A stretch of 64,000 bases of DNA from Gammaproteobacteria bacterium Ga0077554 (GCA_001464585.1 LNFF01000040.1:195267-259266), one strand, 5' to 3'; shown: positions 7,770 through 19,238, counted from the first letter of the stretch. Made by a program: numbers and translations. The notes: generated by a model not told the origin, from the letters alone.

Positions 7770-8927
7770 ATGATTGAGCTGACTGAACTGCTATCGGCCG
7801 ATTCTGTTGGTCTGGTGATCCCCCAAACGCTACACTTTGATGACGCGCTCCCGCTGGACTGTGGCAGGACGCTGGCGTCTTATGATCTTGTTTATGAAAC
7901 CTACGGCGAACTGAATGCGGCGGGCAGCAATGCGGTGCTGATTTGTCACGCATTGTCGGGCGACCATCATGCGGCGGGCTATCACAACGCGGAAGATCGC
8001 AAGCCAGGCTGGTGGGATAGCTGCATAGGCCCGGGCAAGCCGTTTGATACCCGCCATTTTTTTGTGGTGAGCGTGAATAATCTGGGCGGCTGTAAAGGCT
8101 CGACGGGGCCTACTACCATTAACCCGACGACAGGTCAGCCGTATGGGCCGGACTTTCCGATCGTGACGGTCAAGGATTGGGTGCGCAGCCAGGTACGGCT
8201 TGCTGACCGGCTCGGCGTTGCTCAGTGGGCGGCGGTAATCGGGGGCAGTCTGGGGGGTATGCAGGTATTGCAGTGGTCTATTGACTACCCAGCCAGGATC
8301 CGCCATGCGCTGGTGATTGCGGCGGCGCCCAAATTGTCTGCGCAAAATATCGCCTTTAATGAGGTGGCGCGCCAGGCGATCATGTCTGATCCGGATTTCC
8401 ACGAAGGCCATTATTATGCTCATGACATGATTCCACGCCGGGGGTTGATGCTGGCGCGGATGCTGGGGCATATCACTTATTTGTCGGACGATCTGATGCG
8501 CGCCAAGTTTGGCCGTGAATTGCGCGAGGGCAAGCTCAATTTCGGTTTTGATGTGGAGTTTCAGGTGGAGAGTTATTTGCGGTATCAGGGGCGGGCCTTT
8601 GTGGAACGCTTTGATGCGAATACTTATCTGTTGATGACCAAGGCGCTGGATTATTTTGATCCAGCGAGCGATTACAATCATGACTTGTCTGCGGCATTAC
8701 AACGGGTTACAGCAAGCTTTCTGGTGGTGGCGTTCACTGGCGACTGGCGCTTTGCGCCGGCGCGCTCACGCGAGATTGTGCGGGCGCTGCTTGATGGTGA
8801 TAAGGATGTGAGTTATGCGGAGATTGAGGCGAATGAAGGCCATGACGCTTTTCTGATGCCGATCCCCCGCTATATGGAAGTGCTGGATGCGTATATGCGG
8901 CGTGTAGCGGCCGAGGTGGGATTATGA
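7770..8927 (+). CDS. metX: Homoserine O-acyltransferase MetX
   Basis: A 385-aa alpha/beta-hydrolase-fold acyltransferase that activates homoserine at the first committed step of methionine synthesis. The catalytic triad is visible: S160 in the nucleophile elbow GGSLGGMQ, D325 in TGDWRF and H358 in NEGHDAF. The length is normal for the family. Members paired with MetW in proteobacteria often use succinyl-CoA rather than acetyl-CoA, and sequence alone does not settle this. The stop overlaps the metW start by 4 nt (ATGA), so the two are co-translated. Confidence 0.95.
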   Translation: MIELTELLSADSVGLVIPQTLHFDDALPLDCGRTLASYDLVYETYGELNAAGSNAVLICHALSGDHHAAGYHNAEDRKPGWWDSCIGPGKPFDTRHFFVVSVNNLGGCKGSTGPTTINPTTGQPYGPDFPIVTVKDWVRSQVRLADRLGVAQWAAVIGGSLGGMQVLQWSIDYPARIRHALVIAAAPKLSAQNIAFNEVARQAIMSDPDFHEGHYYAHDMIPRRGLMLARMLGHITYLSDDLMRAKFGRELREGKLNFGFDVEFQVESYLRYQGRAFVERFDANTYLLMTKALDYFDPASDYNHDLSAALQRVTASFLVVAFTGDWRFAPARSREIVRALLDGDKDVSYAEIEANEGHDAFLMPIPRYMEVLDAYMRRVAAEVGL

Positions 8928-9559
8928 CGGCGCTTACTACACACCCATCAACACAGGTTGCCCTGCGTCCTGACCTGGACATTATCAGCGAGTGGATTAC
9001 TCCGGGCAGCCGCGTGCTGGATCTGGGCTGTGGTGACGGTACGCTGCTGGCGCATCTGTGGGATACGCGGCAGGTGAGCGGCTATGGGCTGGAAATTGAT
9101 AGTGTGAATATCGCCAAGTGCATTCGCGCAGGCGTGAACGTGATTCAAACTGACCTGGACGCGGGGCTGTCGGATTTTGACGAGGCATCGTTTGATTATG
9201 TGGTGATGACCCAAACCTTGCAGGCAGTGTATTATCCGGCGCGCCTGCTGGATGAAATGCTGCGTGTCGGCCGCGAGGGCATTGTTACCTTTCCCAACTT
9301 TGGTCATTGGCGTTGTCGCATGCATGTGGCGTTGCGCGGCAGAATGCCGGTGTCACGCACCCTGCCTGAAGAATGGTATAACACGCCGAACATCCATTTA
9401 TGCACGCTACGGGATTTTGAGGCGTTGTGCGCAAAAAAAGGCATTCGTATTTTGCAACGCACGGTGGTGGACTATGCGCATCACAGCAATTTCGCCATGA
9501 GCCTGCTGCCTAATCTGCTCGGCGAAATCGCGCTGTACCGTTTTCAACGCATCAAATAA
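8924..9559 (+). CDS. metW: Methionine biosynthesis protein MetW
   Basis: A 211-aa Rossmann-fold methyltransferase-like protein with the SAM-binding motif [10 protein letters not shown] near residue 35. It is always found with MetX in many proteobacteria and is thought to be needed for full MetX activity. It overlaps metX by 4 nt. Its 3' end overlaps the convergent exonuclease gene by 8 nt. Confidence 0.93.
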   Translation: MTALTTHPSTQVALRPDLDIISEWITPGSRVLDLGCGDGTLLAHLWDTRQVSGYGLEIDSVNIAKCIRAGVNVIQTDLDAGLSDFDEASFDYVVMTQTLQAVYYPARLLDEMLRVGREGIVTFPNFGHWRCRMHVALRGRMPVSRTLPEEWYNTPNIHLCTLRDFEALCAKKGIRILQRTVVDYAHHSNFAMSLLPNLLGEIALYRFQRIK

Positions 9560-10340
9560 TCCACTCACCTATATCCCCCGCGTATTCAATGATGAGCGGG
9601 GCGTGATCGGAAAAGCGCTGTTCTTTATAGATGGCAGCGCTTTTTACTTTGTCTTTCAAGCCCGGCGTGATGATTTGGTAATCAATGCGCCATCCGACGT
9701 TCTTCACCCACGCTTGACCACGATTAGACCACCAGGTGTATTGTTCGGCGTCTTGATTGACGATGCGAAAGGTGTCGACAAAACCCGACACGCCGAATAA
9801 TTCGTCCATCCAGGCGCGTTCCTCGGGCAGAAAACCGGAATTCTTTTGATTGCCGCGCCAATTTTTTAAATCAATGGCGCGGTGGGCAATGTTCCAGTCT
9901 CCGCAGACAATATATTCACGGCCATCGGCACGCAGACGCTGTAGCAACGGATGAATGCGCGCCATGAGATCAAACTTCACGGCCTGGCGCACTTCACCAC
10001 TGCTGCCGGACGGCATGTACAATGAAATCACGCTCAGCCTGCCAAAGTCGGCCTGAATGTAACGGCCTTCGGCATCAATATCCGGCCATCCTAGACCCAT
10101 GGTCACTTTATCCGGTTTGGTTTTGCAATACAGGGCGACACCGCTGTAGCCTTTCTTTTGCGCGTCATGGAAATAAACATGGTACCCGGCGGGGCGATAA
10201 ATTTCGGGCGACAATTGGTGTTCCTGGGCTTTGGTTTCCTGCAAACAGACGACATCAGCATTTTGTTGCAGCATCCACTCAAAAAATCCTTTGGAGGCGG
10301 CGGAACGAATGCCGTTGGCGTTAAACGAGATTATTTTCAT
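9552..10340 (-). CDS. xth: Exodeoxyribonuclease III at the crc locus
   Basis: A 262-aa protein of the exonuclease III / AP-endonuclease family. The catalytic residues are intact: N7, E35 (in CLQETKAQ), D148 and N150 (in CGDWNIAH), D220 and the D245-H246 pair (in FSDHAPL). In Pseudomonas the homologue beside pyrE is Crc, a catabolite-repression regulator that has lost these residues. Here the same neighbourhood holds an apparently active nuclease for base-excision repair. It is convergent with metW (8-nt overlap) and divergent from pyrE. Confidence 0.92.
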   Translation of the reverse strand: MKIISFNANGIRSAASKGFFEWMLQQNADVVCLQETKAQEHQLSPEIYRPAGYHVYFHDAQKKGYSGVALYCKTKPDKVTMGLGWPDIDAEGRYIQADFGRLSVISLYMPSGSSGEVRQAVKFDLMARIHPLLQRLRADGREYIVCGDWNIAHRAIDLKNWRGNQKNSGFLPEERAWMDELFGVSGFVDTFRIVNQDAEQYTWWSNRGQAWVKNVGWRIDYQIITPGLKDKVKSAAIYKEQRFSDHAPLIIEYAGDIGEWII

Positions 10341-10465
10341 TGGTGACCAGTGATCGGTAGTGAGGACAGGATTATACCGCGCAGAAACCGGGCTGTGATA
10401 ACATTCATGTCTTGTAATCTGAAATAATCTGCACTGACCTGATTGATATTGGCGGCACTACCCAC

Positions 10466-11113
10466 ATGCAAAATTACCAACGTGAATTTCTCGACTTTGC
10501 CATTGCTACTGGCGTGTTGCGCTTTGGCGAATTCACCCTGAAATCCGGGCGTATCAGCCCGTATTTTTTTAACAGCGGCCTGTTTGACAGTGGCGGCAGC
10601 ATTGCGCGGCTGGGGCGCTTTTATGCGGCGGCGTTGCAAGATTCCAACATCAGCTACGACATGCTGTTTGGGCCGGCGTATAAAGGCATACCGCTGGCGG
10701 TCGCCACCAGCATTGCGCTGGCGGATCATCATCAGCGCGACATTCCCTACGCGTTCAACCGCAAAGAAGCAAAAAAACACGGCGAGGGCGGCACCACGGT
10801 AGGCGCGCCATTAACCGGGCGCGTGATGATCATCGATGATGTTATTTCTGCTGGAACCTCGGTGCGCGAATCCGTGGATATTATCAAAGCCGCTGGCGCA
10901 CTGCCCGCTGGCGTGATCATTGCGCTGGATCGGCAGGAGCGGGGCACAGGGATGTCGTCGGCGATTCAGGAAGTGGAAAAAACCTATGGCATTCGGGTTG
11001 CCAGTATTGTGAACCTGCAAAGCCTGATCATGTATCTGTCATTGCAGCCGGAGATGGTCGAACCACTGCAAAAAATCAAAAACTATCAGCAGCGGTACGG
11101 CGCGCAAACATAA
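10466..11113 (+). CDS. pyrE: Orotate phosphoribosyltransferase
   Basis: A 215-aa type I phosphoribosyltransferase that converts orotate and PRPP to orotidine 5'-monophosphate in pyrimidine synthesis. The PRPP loop is seen as [17 protein letters not shown], and the orotate-binding [17 protein letters not shown] segment lies near residue 25. The length equals that of E. coli PyrE. It is divergent from xth across a 125-bp promoter region. It is convergent with argB, the stops being 7 bp apart. Confidence 0.96.
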   Translation: MQNYQREFLDFAIATGVLRFGEFTLKSGRISPYFFNSGLFDSGGSIARLGRFYAAALQDSNISYDMLFGPAYKGIPLAVATSIALADHHQRDIPYAFNRKEAKKHGEGGTTVGAPLTGRVMIIDDVISAGTSVRESVDIIKAAGALPAGVIIALDRQERGTGMSSAIQEVEKTYGIRVASIVNLQSLIMYLSLQPEMVEPLQKIKNYQQRYGAQT

Positions 11114-11120
11114 ACGCCAT

Positions 11121-12032
<912 letters not shown>

Positions 12033-12055
12033 TCAATCCATCTTTATAGATGCTG

Positions 12056-14533
12056 TTAAAACGGCAATTTTAATTTAGGGTTCAGTTCCAGCAAGATAAC
12101 GCGGAACTGGTCTTGTATGCGCTGCAATGCTGCGGTCGTGTCAGCTTCAAAACGCAACACTAACGATGGCGTAGTATTGGACGCGCGCACCAGCCCCCAA
12201 CCGTCTTTAAAGTCGGCGCGCAATCCATCGATGGTGGTGATCTGCGCATCGGGAAATTTAGCATGCTCCAGCAGGCGCGCCACAAACGGCAACTGCTCAC
12301 CTTCCTGTAATTCAATTTTTAGTTCGGGCGTGCTGATGGCGTTCGGCAACTCCGCAAACACTTCGCTGGAACTGCGCGTATCGCGCGCCAGAATTTCCAG
12401 CAAACGTGCGGCGGTATATAAGGCATCATCAAAACCATACCAGCGTTCCTTAAAGAAGATATGGCCGCTCATTTCACCGGCCAGTGGCGCGCCGGTTTCT
12501 TTCATTTTGGCTTTCACCAGCGAATGGCCGGTCTTCCACATCAAAGGCTGGCCGCCCGCCTCGCGGATAACCCGCGCCAGATGCGTGGAACACTTGATGT
12601 CAAAAATAATTTCCGCGCCCGGATTGCGCGACAATACGTCTTTCGCATACAGCATCATCTGCCGATCGGCCCAGATGATTTCACCCTGGGAAGAGATGAC
12701 TCCGAGGCGATCGCCATCACCGTCAAACGCCAGACCGACATCGGCCTTGAGTTTTTTCACAGTCTTGATGAGATCCGCGACATTTTCCGGCTGGCTGGGA
12801 TCAGGGTGGTGATTGGGGAAGGTGCCATCAATATCACAATACAATTCCGTGACATCGCACCCCAGCAAGCGCAACAGATGGGGCGCGATCTCGCCTGCCA
12901 CGCCGTTGCCACAATCCACCACCACTTTGAGCGGGCGCGCCAGACGGATGTCGCTGGTGATACGCTCGATATAATCAGGCACAACATTCGCCGCACGGTA
13001 AGTGCCGCTGCCACTCAGCAGATCGCCGGTTTCGATGCGCGAACGCAGGCGCTGAATTGCAGTTTCCGCCAATGTTTCACCGCGCAGCACCATCTTGAAA
13101 CCATTGTAGTCCGGTGGATTATGGCTTCCGGTAACCATCACGCCTGAACTGCTGCTCAGGTAGTGTGTGGCAAAATACAGTACCGGTGTTGGCACGCGGC
13201 CGACATCAATCACATCACGCCCGGAAGCGCGCAAACCATTACTCAACGCCTGCACAAACTCGGGGCCGGACAGCCGCCCATCACGCGCGACAATCACCGT
13301 TTGCTGGCCCCGTGCATAAGCTTCGCTGCCAATCGCACGACCCAGTTCATACACAATCTCAGGAGTGAGTGTATCGCCTACTACACCACGAATATCATAT
13401 GCCCGGAATATTGAAGCAGGAATCATCGTATCGCCCTTTTGTTGCCCGGCTTTTCGTTGCCGCGCCTTATCATTGCCAAGTGCCGCTAACGGCTTTTCTT
13501 TCTGAAAAATTTGCATGACATCGTCGAGATCCCACGGGGCAATCCCTGACTCCGCCGACTTTACTGCCAGAGACCGCTCAGGAGGAATGGACGATGCTGG
13601 CGCATGCGCCATAATCTTCGCCAGCGCATTCATCGCACTTTTGAAATTATACAGGACCACGTACTGTTCAGCATTTTTTTTCCCCTGACGGGCGACTGCC
13701 ATCAAGGTAGTGAGGTCATTGCTTACCAGGCGGGTTACCATTTTACTGAAGATGAAGGCGAACAATGCCATTAACAAAAGTGCACTGGCAAATATCGACC
13801 AGAACAAACGGGTTGTCGGGGTTACGCTGCCATCATTATCCTGCGTTACACCTTCTAGCGCGGGCCAGAATACCATTTGCCATTGCGTGCCTGGCACCAC
13901 CGCGCTCAATGGCGTGTTGAGTTTCTGCAAAGTGGCATCACCCCGCGTGGCCAGCACCACACTGTGCCCTTTATCCGCGCCCTGATGTATCTGCGCATAC
14001 CCCTGTCCTTCGACCACTTGATCCAGCACCTGCTGCAAGAATGTGCTGCCGAAAGTCACCCGTATATAACCCACCGCGTCTTGCCCTACACGGACCGCCC
14101 GCACAACATCCATCGCCTGCGCATCACGTACCGCCAATGGCGTTGGATCAGGATTCATCAGACCGGGCTCTTCGTTCGGACGCAGCAGCCTGACACTCTG
14201 CGCTGCCGGAAAAAGCGCAACCAATTCCACTTGACGCTCATCAAGGCGCTGCGCATTCTCCGTCAGCAATATACGCGCGATAGCGGGGTCGCGCGCCAGC
14301 GATTCCACCAGAGTGACTTGCGCCTGCAACAGCTTGTCGAATTGTGCGGTAATCTGCGCCAGATCTGCTTCACTGCGCAGTTGGTTATAACGCGCGGGAT
14401 GTGTCGCCAATAAATGAAATGCCAGCCACGCGGCAACAAACAGCACTATGCCATAGGCGACAAAATGAAACAGCGTAAGCTCTGCAAGACTGACGCGGGC
14501 ACCGGTCGAACCGTTTTTTTGTGTGGCGCTCAT
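12056..14533 (-). CDS. algC: Phosphomannomutase/phosphoglucomutase with membrane N-domain
   Basis: About 825 aa. The C-terminal 455 residues are a complete alpha-D-phosphohexomutase with the phosphoserine loop VMVTGSHNPPDYNGF and the metal loop FDGDGDRLG. It interconverts mannose-6-P/mannose-1-P and the glucose pair for surface polysaccharides. The N-terminal 370 residues have membrane helices near residues 20-40 and 240-262 with a periplasmic domain between them, as in the long AlgC forms of Pseudomonas. An ATG at 14533 is used. A TTG four codons upstream (14545) has AAGGG closer to it and may be the true start. Confidence 0.92.
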   Translation of the reverse strand: MSATQKNGSTGARVSLAELTLFHFVAYGIVLFVAAWLAFHLLATHPARYNQLRSEADLAQITAQFDKLLQAQVTLVESLARDPAIARILLTENAQRLDERQVELVALFPAAQSVRLLRPNEEPGLMNPDPTPLAVRDAQAMDVVRAVRVGQDAVGYIRVTFGSTFLQQVLDQVVEGQGYAQIHQGADKGHSVVLATRGDATLQKLNTPLSAVVPGTQWQMVFWPALEGVTQDNDGSVTPTTRLFWSIFASALLLMALFAFIFSKMVTRLVSNDLTTLMAVARQGKKNAEQYVVLYNFKSAMNALAKIMAHAPASSIPPERSLAVKSAESGIAPWDLDDVMQIFQKEKPLAALGNDKARQRKAGQQKGDTMIPASIFRAYDIRGVVGDTLTPEIVYELGRAIGSEAYARGQQTVIVARDGRLSGPEFVQALSNGLRASGRDVIDVGRVPTPVLYFATHYLSSSSGVMVTGSHNPPDYNGFKMVLRGETLAETAIQRLRSRIETGDLLSGSGTYRAANVVPDYIERITSDIRLARPLKVVVDCGNGVAGEIAPHLLRLLGCDVTELYCDIDGTFPNHHPDPSQPENVADLIKTVKKLKADVGLAFDGDGDRLGVISSQGEIIWADRQMMLYAKDVLSRNPGAEIIFDIKCSTHLARVIREAGGQPLMWKTGHSLVKAKMKETGAPLAGEMSGHIFFKERWYGFDDALYTAARLLEILARDTRSSSEVFAELPNAISTPELKIELQEGEQLPFVARLLEHAKFPDAQITTIDGLRADFKDGWGLVRASNTTPSLVLRFEADTTAALQRIQDQFRVILLELNPKLKLPF

Positions 14534-14553
14534 GATGCGCTGCAAATACCCTT

Positions 14554-14716
14554 AGTACCGTGAACCATAAATATCGGAACAGGATAAAACGGATGGATTT
14601 TTTCGCCAGGCCAGGCACAGACCAGCCGCCGCACTCATTGTGCGGCAAGGGGTTGCAACGACGCATGGCGGAAAAAGACGCCGTTTTATGTTTCGATATT
14701 TATGGTTCACGGTACT
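14554..14716. repeat. 163-bp long inverted-repeat (MITE-like) hairpin element
   Basis: The two ends are a perfect 23-bp inverted repeat, beginning AGTACCGTGAACCATAAATA on the left at 14554 and ending with the complement at 14716. Complementarity continues inward as AACA and TAAAACGG on the left against the matching right arm (to 14681). Further in, TTTTTCGCCA pairs with TGGCGGAAAAA, and at the centre CCGCAC pairs with GTGCGG around TCATT. The whole segment can fold into one giant hairpin. It has no coding potential and fills most of the space between algC and dut. It resembles a miniature inverted-repeat element or a strongly structured intercistronic RNA. No second copy was seen in this window. 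Confidence 0.8.
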
Positions 14717-14743
14717 ATAATTATTCCCAAAAGCGATGCTGGC

Positions 14744-15214
14744 CTATACGCGCCCCGAATGCCCAAAACCACCTTCGCCACGATGGCTGGTATCAAATGT
14801 ATCAACCACTTCAAAACTCACCTGCACCACTGGCACAAATACCATCTGCGCAATGCGCTCCCCCACTTCGACACGAAAACTCTGCTGACCGCGATTCCAG
14901 CACGACACAAATACCTGCCCCTGATAATCCGAATCAATCAAGCCCACCAGATTGCCCAGCACAATGCCATGCTTATGCCCCAAACCAGAACGTGGCAGCA
15001 GCACCGCCGCCAACGCCGGATCCTCCACATGAATCGCCAGGCCGGTGGGAATCAGATGCGTTTCGCCAGGACGAATATCCAGCGGCGCGTCCAGACAGGC
15101 GCGCAGATCCATGCCGGCCGCGCCTGCTGTCGCGTAGTGCGGCAGCGGAAATTCCGCGCCGATGCGCGGGTCAATAATTTTAAGTTTTACGTTTTTATGG
15201 TTAAGGGTAGGCAT
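14744..15214 (-). CDS. dut: dUTP diphosphatase
   Basis: A 156-aa trimeric dUTPase that hydrolyses dUTP to dUMP, keeping uracil out of DNA and feeding dTMP synthesis. The conserved motifs are visible: AGMDLRA near residue 30, [32 protein letters not shown] and the C-terminal GGFGHSGR. The ATG at 15214 with GAGAG upstream is used, rather than a slightly longer frame. It overlaps the end of coaBC by 14 nt. Confidence 0.95.
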   Translation of the reverse strand: MPTLNHKNVKLKIIDPRIGAEFPLPHYATAGAAGMDLRACLDAPLDIRPGETHLIPTGLAIHVEDPALAAVLLPRSGLGHKHGIVLGNLVGLIDSDYQGQVFVSCWNRGQQSFRVEVGERIAQMVFVPVVQVSFEVVDTFDTSHRGEGGFGHSGRV

Positions 15215-16427
15215 GGATTCTCTCTGCAATAATTGCGATCAACTGTCGCGCCAATGTCTCTTTGCTGGACTGCGGCAGTTGCGTGCCGCCGCCGTCCCAA
15301 AATAATGTCAGTGCATTTTCGTCGCTGTCAAACCCCGTGCCCCTGGATGAGGCTTTGGCGCCCACCCAGTTGGCGGCAATCATGTCCAGCGATTTTGCGA
15401 CGCGCTTGGCCTGTGCGTGGGCCTCCAGATCATCGGTCTCGGCGGCAAATCCCACCGTAAAAGGCGCGCCCAGTTCTGTAGAGCTCAAGGCCGTCACGCT
15501 GGCCAGAATATCGGCGGTACGCTCCAGCGCCAAATTAATATCCGCGTGGGTCTTTTTTATTTTGCTGGCCGCCACGTGCTGCGGCCGATAGTCGGCCACC
15601 GCCGCCGCGCCAATAAAAATATCACACCGCAGCGCCCGGGACATGACGGCTTCATACATCTGCGCCGCGCTCTCAACATCAATACGGGTGACGTGCGCGG
15701 GCGTGGGTAACGCCACGGGCCCGCTGACCAGGGTGACAGTCGCCCCCGCTTCTATGGCCGCCGCCGCAATCGCATAGCCCATCTTGCCGGAACTGCGATT
15801 ACTGATATAGCGCACCGCATCCAGCGCCTCGCGGGTCGGCCCGGCGGTGATCAGCACATCCCATCCGACCAAACTGCCCGTTCCAAACAGCCCGGCCGTC
15901 ATCTCCACCAAATGCTGTGGCTCCATCATGCGCCCCAAACCCACCTCACCACACGCCTGCTCACCGGCGCCCGGCCCAAACAGGCGCACGCCGCGCCCTT
16001 CCAGCGTCTGGCGATTCGCCTGCGTGGCCGGATTAGCCCACATCTGACGGTTCATCGCTGGCGCCAGGCCGATGGGCGCATCGCTGGCCAGACACACCGT
16101 ACTGAGCAGATCATCCGCCAGCCCGTGCGCCAGTTTCGCCATGAAATTCGCGCTGGCGGGCGCCACCAGCACCGCATCGGCCCAGCGCGCCAATTCAATA
16201 TGACCCATACCAGCCTCTGCCTGTGGATCCAGCAAATGCAGATGCACCGGGTTACCCGACACCGCCTGCATCGTCAACGGCGTAATAAACTCGGTGGCGC
16301 CACGCGTCATCACTACACGCACCTGCGCACCTGCATCACGCAGGCGCCGCACCAGATCCGCGCTTTTATAGGCCGCGATGCCACCGGTAACACCGAGCAA
16401 AATATGTTTATTTACGAGCGAGTTCAT
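15201..16427 (-). CDS. coaBC: Bifunctional phosphopantothenoylcysteine decarboxylase/synthetase
   Basis: A 408-aa fusion for coenzyme A synthesis. The N-terminal CoaC half is an FMN flavoprotein with [14 protein letters not shown], the active-site [18 protein letters not shown] and the cysteine in [12 protein letters not shown]. The C-terminal CoaB half has the [20 protein letters not shown] motif, which binds nucleotide and substrate. The length is normal. The ATG at 16427 is chosen. A GTG lies two codons upstream. It is divergent from radC and is followed by dut, a common gammaproteobacterial arrangement. Confidence 0.96.
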   Translation of the reverse strand: MNSLVNKHILLGVTGGIAAYKSADLVRRLRDAGAQVRVVMTRGATEFITPLTMQAVSGNPVHLHLLDPQAEAGMGHIELARWADAVLVAPASANFMAKLAHGLADDLLSTVCLASDAPIGLAPAMNRQMWANPATQANRQTLEGRGVRLFGPGAGEQACGEVGLGRMMEPQHLVEMTAGLFGTGSLVGWDVLITAGPTREALDAVRYISNRSSGKMGYAIAAAAIEAGATVTLVSGPVALPTPAHVTRIDVESAAQMYEAVMSRALRCDIFIGAAAVADYRPQHVAASKIKKTHADINLALERTADILASVTALSSTELGAPFTVGFAAETDDLEAHAQAKRVAKSLDMIAANWVGAKASSRGTGFDSDENALTLFWDGGGTQLPQSSKETLARQLIAIIAERIHAYP

Positions 16428-16521
16428 GTACACTATTCAACCATAGGTGCTGATTATTTAGGATTTTACTCCAGAATCGCCCCTTATCGTTATATATTTG
16501 CTTATTTTCTCAGGATAAAAG

Positions 16522-17199
16522 ATGTCCATCACCCAATGGCCCGCCGCCGAACGCCCCCGCGAAAAGCTCCTGCTGCGCGGCCCAACTGCCCTGTCGGACG
16601 CTGAATTACTGGCGATTTTCCTACGCACTGGCGTGCCCGGCAAAACCGCCGTGGATCTGGCGCGCGACCTGTTAAGCGAATATGGCAACCTGCGCACCCT
16701 GCTGGAAGCCGATCAAAAGCAATTTTGTCGCGGCCATGGACTGGGGCTGGCGAAATATGTGCAGCTTCAGGCGGTACTGGAAATGAGCCGCCGTCACCTG
16801 CGTGAAACCCTGCAACGCGGCGACGCGCTGAGCAACCCGGCAGATACCCGCCGCTACCTCACCGCCCGGCTGCGCGGCTATGCCCATGAGGTCTTCGCCT
16901 GCCTGTTTCTCGACAATCGCCACCGCGTCATCGCCTTTGACGAGCTGTTCACCGGCACTCTCGACGGCGCCAGCGTCCATCCCCGCGAAGTGGTGAAACG
17001 CGCCTTGACGCACAACGCCGCCGCCGTGATTTTCGCCCACAACCACCCCTCCGGCGTGGCCGAACCCAGCCCGGCGGACACCTCCCTCACCCAACACCTC
17101 AAAAACGCCCTGGCCCTGGTGGACATCCGCGTGCTCGACCACATTATTATTGGTGACGGGGAACATGTGGTGTCACTCGCGGAACGGGGATTGCTGTAA
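16522..17199 (+). CDS. radC: RadC family JAMM-domain protein
   Basis: A 225-aa protein with an N-terminal helix-hairpin-helix-like region and a C-terminal JAMM/MPN domain. The metal motif is [16 protein letters not shown], and the conserved acidic residue lies in [12 protein letters not shown]. Its role in DNA repair is disputed in the literature. It is divergent from coaBC, as in E. coli and Pseudomonas. The insertion sequence begins 185 bp downstream. Confidence 0.95.
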   Translation: MSITQWPAAERPREKLLLRGPTALSDAELLAIFLRTGVPGKTAVDLARDLLSEYGNLRTLLEADQKQFCRGHGLGLAKYVQLQAVLEMSRRHLRETLQRGDALSNPADTRRYLTARLRGYAHEVFACLFLDNRHRVIAFDELFTGTLDGASVHPREVVKRALTHNAAAVIFAHNHPSGVAEPSPADTSLTQHLKNALALVDIRVLDHIIIGDGEHVVSLAERGLL

Positions 17200-17384
17200 A
17201 AGCCACGGCTCCCTCATTGAAAATTTAGCTGTTAGTGCGGCATTCATGAAGTCAAACCGCCAGCGTAGGCGCCATGGGCAAGGCCGGGCAGCCATCCACG
17301 TCAGAATCAACGGGGACGGGTCATGGGGCAGTTTTAGCGCAAAGGCAACCGGGTAAGATTAGCGCCCGTATGTGACAGGTTGGC

Positions 17385-18493
17385 TGTCATGCGCCCATGT
17401 CAGGCTTCTTTTTTATTTGGGGGCGGAGCGGACGTGATGTTGATGATGCTGGAATGGCTCTGGATTCAGATCAAGGCGTGGTTTGCGCACAGACTTCACA
17501 GTCAACCGGTCGGTCGCGGTCGGCGTCGTTTGGCCTTGTCCGCCGCTTGCCGGACGCAGGCAAAACCGGCCTGGGTGGCGCAGGAGATTATTCGCCTCAA
17601 GGCGTTGATGCCCGATGCCGGGTGTCGCACCCTTTCCCTCGTGTTCAACCGGCGTTATGCCGCCAGCCGCAAGATGACGGTGGGCAAAACATTTGTGGCG
17701 GACACGATAAGCCGGCATCGATACGCGATCGAGGTCATGCGGCGCACGCTGAAACATCGCGTGCCCCGCCCGACTCCGCACAATCTCGTGTGGGGTCTGG
17801 ACTTGACGGGCAAGGGAGATGCGGCGGGGAACATCCACATGATCTTCGGCCTCCTCGATCACGGCACGCGCGCGCTGCCCACGCTGGCGGTGTTGCCGAA
17901 CAAGGCGTCGTGGACATTGCTCGGATACTTGTTTCTATCCATTGGGAAATACGGTAAGCCGCGTACAGTACGAACCGACAATGAGGCCTGCTTCACCAGC
18001 CGATTGTTTCGTGCCGTTCTGACGCTATCCGGTATTCGTCATCAACGTAGCGATCCCCATTGCCCGTGGCAGAACGGGCGCATCGAGCGGCTGTTCGGGA
18101 CGCTGAAACAGAAGCTCGATCAGTGGGAAGTCACGGGCTTTGCGGCGTTGGATGGCTCGCTGGCTGAGTTTCGTTTCTTCTACAATTTTGTGCGGCCACA
18201 TCAGAACCTGGATGGCGGGACACCCGCTGAAGCCTGGGCGGGCGCGAATCCTTTCGCCGCGAAGATCAAAAGCGAACATTGGTTCGAGGCGTGGGACGGC
18301 CTGTTGCAAGGTTATTATTTGCGGCGCTGGGGCGGCGCGCAGAAGGAAATATGGCGCGCGTGGGCGGACAAAATGGGCTGTCCGGGGCAGTGCCCGGCTC
18401 AGCGCGGGGCACGCGGCGAAAACGGTTTGGAACGCATGCGTCAATAACCGGGAGGCGAAGCAATGAAGTCAATGTGATGACGGGGCGTTGACA
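17385..18493 (+). mobile_element. Insertion sequence, about 1.1 kb, IS481/IS3-like DDE type
   Basis: Imperfect terminal inverted repeats can be aligned: the left end TGTCATGCGCCCATGTCA at 17385 and the right end, read inward on the minus strand, TGTCAACGCCCCGTCATCA from 18493. About 15 of 18 positions match with one-base gaps. The element holds a single transposase gene. No clear target-site duplication is seen. It lies between radC and a convergent M67 peptidase gene and disrupts no recognisable gene. Confidence 0.65.
17437..18447 (+). CDS. DDE integrase-core transposase
   Basis: A 336-aa protein with an N-terminal DNA-binding region rich in Arg and an rve integrase core. The catalytic triad appears as D in VWGLDLTG, D in VRTDNEACF and E in NGRIERLFGTLK, followed by the usual YNFVRPHQNLDGGTPAEAW ending. 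This arrangement is typical of IS481/IS3-family transposases. GGAG lies about 11 nt upstream of the ATG at 17437. The longer open frame would begin inside the terminal repeat. The gene is intact, so the element may be active. Confidence 0.85.
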   Translation: MLMMLEWLWIQIKAWFAHRLHSQPVGRGRRRLALSAACRTQAKPAWVAQEIIRLKALMPDAGCRTLSLVFNRRYAASRKMTVGKTFVADTISRHRYAIEVMRRTLKHRVPRPTPHNLVWGLDLTGKGDAAGNIHMIFGLLDHGTRALPTLAVLPNKASWTLLGYLFLSIGKYGKPRTVRTDNEACFTSRLFRAVLTLSGIRHQRSDPHCPWQNGRIERLFGTLKQKLDQWEVTGFAALDGSLAEFRFFYNFVRPHQNLDGGTPAEAWAGANPFAAKIKSEHWFEAWDGLLQGYYLRRWGGAQKEIWRAWADKMGCPGQCPAQRGARGENGLERMRQ

Positions 18494-18680
18494 GGAAAAT
18501 TGCAGGGAGATTACAAACGGGGAAAATGCGGCAGGCGGAAATTCACATTTGCGCGGCGGACGGGCGGACGGGACATCGCCCAAAAACTCAACAGTCCTCC
18601 TGTTGCGCAGCCAATCTTATTCTATGCGGGAGTCCATCTGGGCTGGAATAAATTTTCCAGGCGGGTCGGCAGGATCGCCT

Positions 18681-19088
18681 TTATTCCAGCTCCAGCGCAA
18701 CTTCCAGCACTCTCGACGCCTGAATATAAAACCCACGCATTTCCAGCACGCCTTTGGTGTTAAGGGAAATAATCAGGTACAGCGCATCAGGATAACCCGC
18801 TTCATCGAGATCCATCATCGACGGCGCGGCGGGTGCCGTGGGGTGGGAATGATAAATGGCGAACAGTGCTTCACCGCGCTCGCGCATCTGGCGTAGCGCA
18901 TCAATCTGCTCCTTAGGATCCATGATAAAACGCTGCTGTGGCTCAGGCGCAATATTAGGCACGGGATAACAATGCTGCGGCACGTCCTCACGTGCGCCGA
19001 TCAAGCCGCAGACTTCGCAATCAGCACCCAACTGCGCCTGATGCAGCAATTCATTGACCAGCGGCCGTGGCAGTTTGACGGTAGACAT
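18681..19088 (-). CDS. M67 family (JAMM/MPN+) metallopeptidase
   Basis: A 135-aa stand-alone JAMM protein. The zinc site is complete: E in DCEVCGLIGA, and H-x-H with downstream S and D in IYHSHPTAPAAPSMMDLD. Free-standing JAMM proteins of this kind remove C-terminal residues or extensions from small sulfur-carrier proteins (ThiS/MoaD-like) or process other peptides. No sulfur carrier is adjacent. The rhodanese-MoeB fusion at 46.4 kb is a possible pathway partner by function only. Confidence 0.9.
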   Translation of the reverse strand: MSTVKLPRPLVNELLHQAQLGADCEVCGLIGAREDVPQHCYPVPNIAPEPQQRFIMDPKEQIDALRQMRERGEALFAIYHSHPTAPAAPSMMDLDEAGYPDALYLIISLNTKGVLEMRGFYIQASRVLEVALELE

Positions 19089-19238
19089 GGTTATCCTTTC
19101 TTTTGTAATTCAATATGATACATTATTATCGTGGGTGGTGAACCTCGGTCAGATTAGCCAGCCTCTTCCACTATCTAAAATAATGGTATGCTATTATAGT
19201 ATTTAACATCACTCTCAACCTAAGGAAAGGAAATATCT

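Noticed and set aside
17385-18493. Target-site duplication of the insertion sequence
   Set aside because: No convincing direct repeat was found at the two edges.
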